Below, in pieces: positions 59,765 to 64,000 of a stretch of 64,000 bases of DNA (within the stretch, counting starts at the first letter, position 1; each line of letters starts with the position of its first letter). The DNA is from Anthoceros angustus (taxonomy: Eukaryota; Streptophyta; Anthocerotopsida; Anthocerotales; Anthocerotaceae). A program made the translations under genes and the position numbers. The DNA lies in the NCBI GenBank assembly GCA_010909165.1, contig MU008191.1:62001-126000 (forward strand), in the 5' to 3' direction. The notes beneath the pieces were generated by a model, which was given only the letters and a program-made list of their open reading frames with translations, was not told the DNA's origin and did not search any database.

Positions 59765-60548
59765 CCACGCTTACGGAGGACGGAACACCAGGAAGCCGAA
59801 CCCGCCAAGAGGAAGTTAAACCGGCAGCCGCCAGAGAAGAAACCCCAAAAGCCACCGGAGTCTCCGGAGAAGCGGACTCACCACGGCAACGCAGCTTCCA
59901 CCGGATGTGGTCGAGAAGTGACCGAGATGCTTCAAGAAGAACTCCAGACCCAGTGGTCCGACCACCACAGTGGAGGCGGAGGAGGAAGAGGCGGACGCTG
60001 ACGAGGGAGAACCACCCGGCCCTTTCAAGGTGGCCGACTTGATGATGGACCAACAACACTTGGTGTCCCTTAGGCGATTGTTAAAGACAACCCGGCATAT
60101 CGGAAGTCCGAAGGCCATCGTGGAAACGCAACCACGCCGGAACTCCTTGGTCCTAAGGGCAAGAACGTGGAGGTAAGGGTCGATCTCATACGGACCACAG
60201 GCGCCAGTGCAGTGGAAATTGGGTGTGTAATTAAAAGCGTGCCTCTAGACACGGGGTCGAGTGAACCTCATCACCGAGGCCACCGCAAGACGGCCGGGGT
60301 TCACCACCTTGAGCCATCCACCAAAACCCTCGGGATGGCGGACATGTCGCGCGAGCGCCAGGGAGTTGTCCGAGTCCAAGCCACCATAGCGGGAGCCCCT
60401 ATACATTAGATTTTCGTCATCGGACCCGCCGACCTGGGTATGAGGTCCTGCTAGCGGCCTTGGCCGGCCTCGCTGACAAAACTACACTTGGACGGAAGGA
60501 AATACACTTCAAGCCGGTGGTGGGATCCGAAGGTGAGGGAAGGACTAG
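59765..60548 (+). pseudogene. Gypsy gag C-terminus and protease block C
   Basis: Second occurrence of the block at about 58060-58838. It is apparently identical to block B across roughly 500 bp (60010-60520), including the LDTGS segment. It continues correctly into RT sequence. Confidence 0.84.
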
Positions 60549-62270
60549 CGACACCGGAGTAAGGACACATCTGTGGAAACCACACTACAGGGTACACCTC
60601 CGTCAAGACAAGTGGGGACGATGAGCGAGGATACGAATGAGGACTACCCTTTCCCAAAATCACGTGGTCCAAGAAGAAATGGACTATCGAGGGACACCTT
60701 GGAGGCGGAGGTGATCACCGCTTCCAAGTGGAGGCGGAGGAGGAAGAGGCGGAGGAGGAGGAGGACCGAGGAAGAACCTGTTCACTCGGACGAACTCTTC
60801 GAGAATGGGGAATGCGTGAAGATGAACCCTGTAGAGGATGATGGCTCGGAGTGAAGCGAAGAGGAAAGAGAGACTTAACCCGACGATGTGGAAGGATGTG
60901 GAGGTTCGCCTGTGGAAATTCCTAAAATTCGGGTATGCCATCGAGTTGAAACAAGACCTCACACGTTGGGGAATTCAATGAGGTGTTGCTTTCAAGGTCA
61001 CGGACATGAAGGCATTCAAACAAGCGAATAACAGAGATCTGCTGAGCGCTGCTCGATTAGGGCAAGATAAATCAATCCCAAGCACTCGCTCAAGGTCAAG
61101 GAAGTCTGGATAAGTATCCGAAGCGACATCATCTTCCCAATCGTGAATAAAGGAGTGGGTGGCGCCCATTGTGGTCGTGTCAAGAAGCGCAGGGCGATTC
61201 GGTCCGTCAGATCGGAGAAAGCTTAACGCCGCCACGAAAAAAGGACCATTTCCCATGCCCTTTGTGGACGACATCGGACAAGGTGGCGGAGAGTACCTAC
61301 TCCTTCTTGGGCGGCTACTCGGCTACAACCGATTACACCTAAGGGAGCCTGACCGGATAAGACAACATTCACCACGGAGTGGGGACGTTTGCCTACAAAC
61401 GGAGTGCCTTCGGATGACAGAGCACCGGATCATTTATGCGGATGGTGACCAATGTCTTCCGGAATTCCGAGGGACTTCATGGAGGTGTTCTTGGATGACT
61501 GTGCACGAGAGGAGGACAAACACGTGGGACATTTGAAGTGTTTGGAGCGATGTAGGAGACTCAACTGGCTCGCATCCCGAGAAATGCTACTGCATGACAG
61601 GGAATCTTGTTGGGGCACCGAGTGTCAAGAGGGATAGAGGTGGACCAAGACAAGGTGAAAGTCATCCACCGCACCACCAACGAACTTGAAGGAGTTACGG
61701 GATTCCCGGGCATGGTTACTATAGGCGTTTCATACAAGATTTTGCAAAGCGGGCCTCCACGAGCTACTCAAGGAAGGAGGAATGGACCCGACGCAGAGGG
61801 AGGCGGCATTCGAGACCTCCGCACCACTGCGGCCCCAAAGACTCAAAGGACCGGACCGGGGAAGCGATTCCATGTGTACGTGGATGTGTCACCGCCACCT
61901 CGGGTAGTGCTCGATCAAAAGATGATAAACGAGGGATCACCCAATCTACTACGCTGGAAGACAGCTCACGCACGCACGGAACGGAGGTACACTACTACGG
62001 AGCGAGAGGCATTAGGAATGGTATACGCCGTTAAGAAATTCAGACACTACCTTCTGCCCAATGAGTTCGTGTTTTATGTTGATCACTTCGCGCTCAAGCA
62101 CTTGGTGAACAAGGCAGACTTGTCCGGACGGATTGCGAGGTGGATTCTGTTGCTGCAGGAGTTCACATTTGAGGTGGAGACTAGGCAAGGGCGGCAACAC
62201 CAAAACGCTGACTTCTTGTCCAAAAAGAGAGCCCCCCAGGATCAAGAGGACGCCTTCGGATGAGGAATTG
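60549..62270 (+). pseudogene. Gypsy RT and RNase H (copy 2)
   Basis: Keeps the RT catalytic box FLDD at 61488-61499. It also keeps a long RNase H frame, about 61960-62263, with TTTEREALGMVYAVKKFRHY, FVFYVDHFALKHLVNKA and GRIARWILLLQEF. RT upstream is broken by frameshifts. Confidence 0.85.
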
Positions 62271-62529
62271 GTGGCGGCGATAGAGGAGGAAGGAAAGGTA
62301 GGACAAACCCTAAGGTGAGAGCGGACCCACAGCGGAGAAGGGGAGGGGCCGGGCGGCCCTCTTATCGAGTTGGAGCAGTACCTATGGGAGATGGAGCTAC
62401 CAACTGGGGGTCCAGTGAGCCTTTGTGCACTCGCTCGCCCTTTTGGTTGTATAAGTTGCATCTTTAAGGTGGGGCGGATGGCGTGGAGCGAAGGTACCTC
62501 AGCAGTGAGCGGAGGTGGTAATAAAGGGG

Positions 62530-63510
62530 ATGCACGAAGGACTAGGTGGTGGACATTGTCGGTGAGTCACCACCAAGAAAATCTTGGAGGTCTTGGTGGC
62601 CCACCATGTATGGGGAAACACACCAATTGTGAAGAAGTGTGATGCTTGTCGGCGGATCGAAGCCGCCACAACACAATGGCCGTTAGTGCCCATACTAGCA
62701 CTAGCGCCTTTTGAGAAGTGGGGCATCGACCGTTGGACCTATCGATAGCACCGAGGCACACACAAAGCGGTACATCTTGGTGGCAGACTCGCACGGTGGG
62801 TGGGCGGTCGCTACTAGCGGACTCTGCGAGCACGGTGGCCAAATTCCTCTCTGAAAACATCATCACAAGGTATGGGTGTCCGTTGCGGTAGTAGCGATCG
62901 GGGAACCCATTTCCTCAATGATGTGATAAGCGCAATGACGGACTATTTCGGCATCACACATCGTAAAACGGCCCCTACAATCCAGGCCAGATTGTGAGAA
63001 GACCAATGGACTTATCTCGCCGATCCTCAATAAGCGGCGGTTAACTATCGTTGGGATACAAAGCGCCATCGGCGCTATGGGCGTTGAGCGAGAGAAGGTA
63101 ACCATAGCGAACTCCGTATTATCGACCTATGGGCACTCACCCGTTATGCGGTCGAGTTTGAGGTGCCAACACTCCGGTCATGATGGAAAGGCGCTTAACG
63201 GATGAAGAGAGCCACTGGAGGCGGTTGCTAGGGTTTTGTCTGACATCGGAGGCCGGGAAGAGGCGCAGCAATGCGATGCAGAATCAAGCATGGCGTGGCA
63301 TGATAGGCGCCTTAGGAATCGGGAGTATGTGAAGGAGGAGATCGGCCCTCCTTTCTGACGGACATATGCACTTCCGGGTAAACTCCACCTCGATGGATGG
63401 GACCTTACCAAGTCGTGGTATACCCCAATGGGTCCGTTCGACGGCGGTTGGATGGTGCTGCCCACTCGGGTGAGCGGTGGCGGGTGAAAAAGTACCACGC
63501 TTAGTGTTGG
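62530..63510 (+). pseudogene. Gypsy integrase block D and pol end
   Basis: Homologous to blocks A-C but clearly diverged, with many small indels (for example around 62640, 62750 and 62880-63000). It ends properly before the polypurine tract and 3' LTR, so D is the positional integrase of the element. Confidence 0.82.
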
Positions 63511-63524
63511 GAGGCATGTAGCGG

Positions 63525-63537
63525 TGAGAAGGGAGTA
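63525..63537 (+). promoter_or_regulatory. Gypsy polypurine tract
   Basis: Purine-rich GAGAAGGGAG immediately before the TGTGGACTACGG start of the 3' LTR, the expected plus-strand primer. Confidence 0.8.
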
Positions 63538-64000
63538 TGTGGACTACGGACTTCGGGGTTAGAAATTAGGTAGGGTTTTGTTTTTTGAGGGGAGGATAAA
63601 ATGAGGCGAAAAGGGAAATAAGCATGGGTAGCACTCCTGACGACTGAGTATACTCCGACCGAGTGAGGAACGCACTGACCTACTATGGTAGGTGCCACGG
63701 TAACGATAAGTCCGGACCCACTCCAAGACCGTGCAGGGTACGCGGAAAGTAACTTAGAGTTGAGCCGGAGCGGACCAGGCGACGCCACGCGCAACTCGAG
63801 TGGAGGACGGCATGCCGTCAGACAGAATCTGCAGGGTGTATTCACGCCGCGACGCGCGCGAAGGCCGAGTACGCGCGCGGCCGCAGTAAGCGGAGGCGGG
63901 GCGTGCAGCTGCGCGCACCGCGCTACGACATGTGGAAGAGGCGCCCCCGCCTGGGCCGTTACTCCCAAGGCGTGGGAAGGTCATCACGCAGCCTCGAGAC
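63538..64000. repeat. Gypsy 3' LTR, partial
   Basis: Matches the first ~500 bp of the 5' LTR with many short deletions, and is cut by the window end. The divergence suggests an old insertion or a chimaeric element. Confidence 0.88.

Overview
This window looks like plant nuclear DNA from a streptophyte with a compact gene space. Its genes have many short spliceosomal introns (mostly about 80-120 nt, GT...GCAG), and it encodes plant-lineage families: COBRA, a CASP-like membrane protein, a plastid adenylate kinase fused to DUF1995, an AKRP/EMB506-type ankyrin protein and an L-type lectin receptor kinase. It also carries plant-style Copia and Gypsy LTR retrotransposons. A seed-free land plant (bryophyte or lycophyte) is my best guess, but the sequence alone does not fix the species.

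Layout. 1-5387: a decayed non-LTR-type retroelement (reverse transcriptase plus PD-(D/E)XK-like C-terminus), an AT-rich 12-bp minisatellite, and a duplicated 1-kb block holding a ~24-bp GC-rich minisatellite. 5388-28892: seven genes: a broken lectin receptor kinase (+), COBRA-like (-), membralin (+), NUDCD2-like (-), AK5-type adenylate kinase (+), proline iminopeptidase (+) and CASPL5-like (+). 29456-33131: a divergent pair, a 751-aa ankyrin protein (-) and a PRPP synthase (+), whose start codons are 109 bp apart across two telo-boxes. 33706-35790: a rearranged second copy of that pair. 35660-39663: a cysteine synthase of bacterial appearance, with introns and an internal exon-block duplication. 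39932-64000: a Copia element whose 3' LTR is interrupted by a Gypsy element. The Gypsy element has a 6.5-kb LTR and a patchwork interior; its 3' LTR runs off the window.

How it fits together. The cellular genes are mostly unrelated housekeeping functions: plastid nucleotide metabolism (adenylate kinase, PRPP synthase), cysteine synthesis, peptide processing, cell-wall and membrane proteins, and ER/chaperone functions. For COBRA, NUDCD2, AK5, proline iminopeptidase, CASPL5 and cysteine synthase I could thread phase-consistent exon chains from start to stop; the ankyrin gene and the first PRPP synthase are single open frames. The striking common theme is structural. Three cellular loci carry near-identical direct duplications, and the Gypsy interior is a mosaic of repeated blocks. 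Several junctions in both share short identical words (about 5-13 bp). Either microhomology-driven template switching or an assembly problem could explain this, and read-level data would separate the two.
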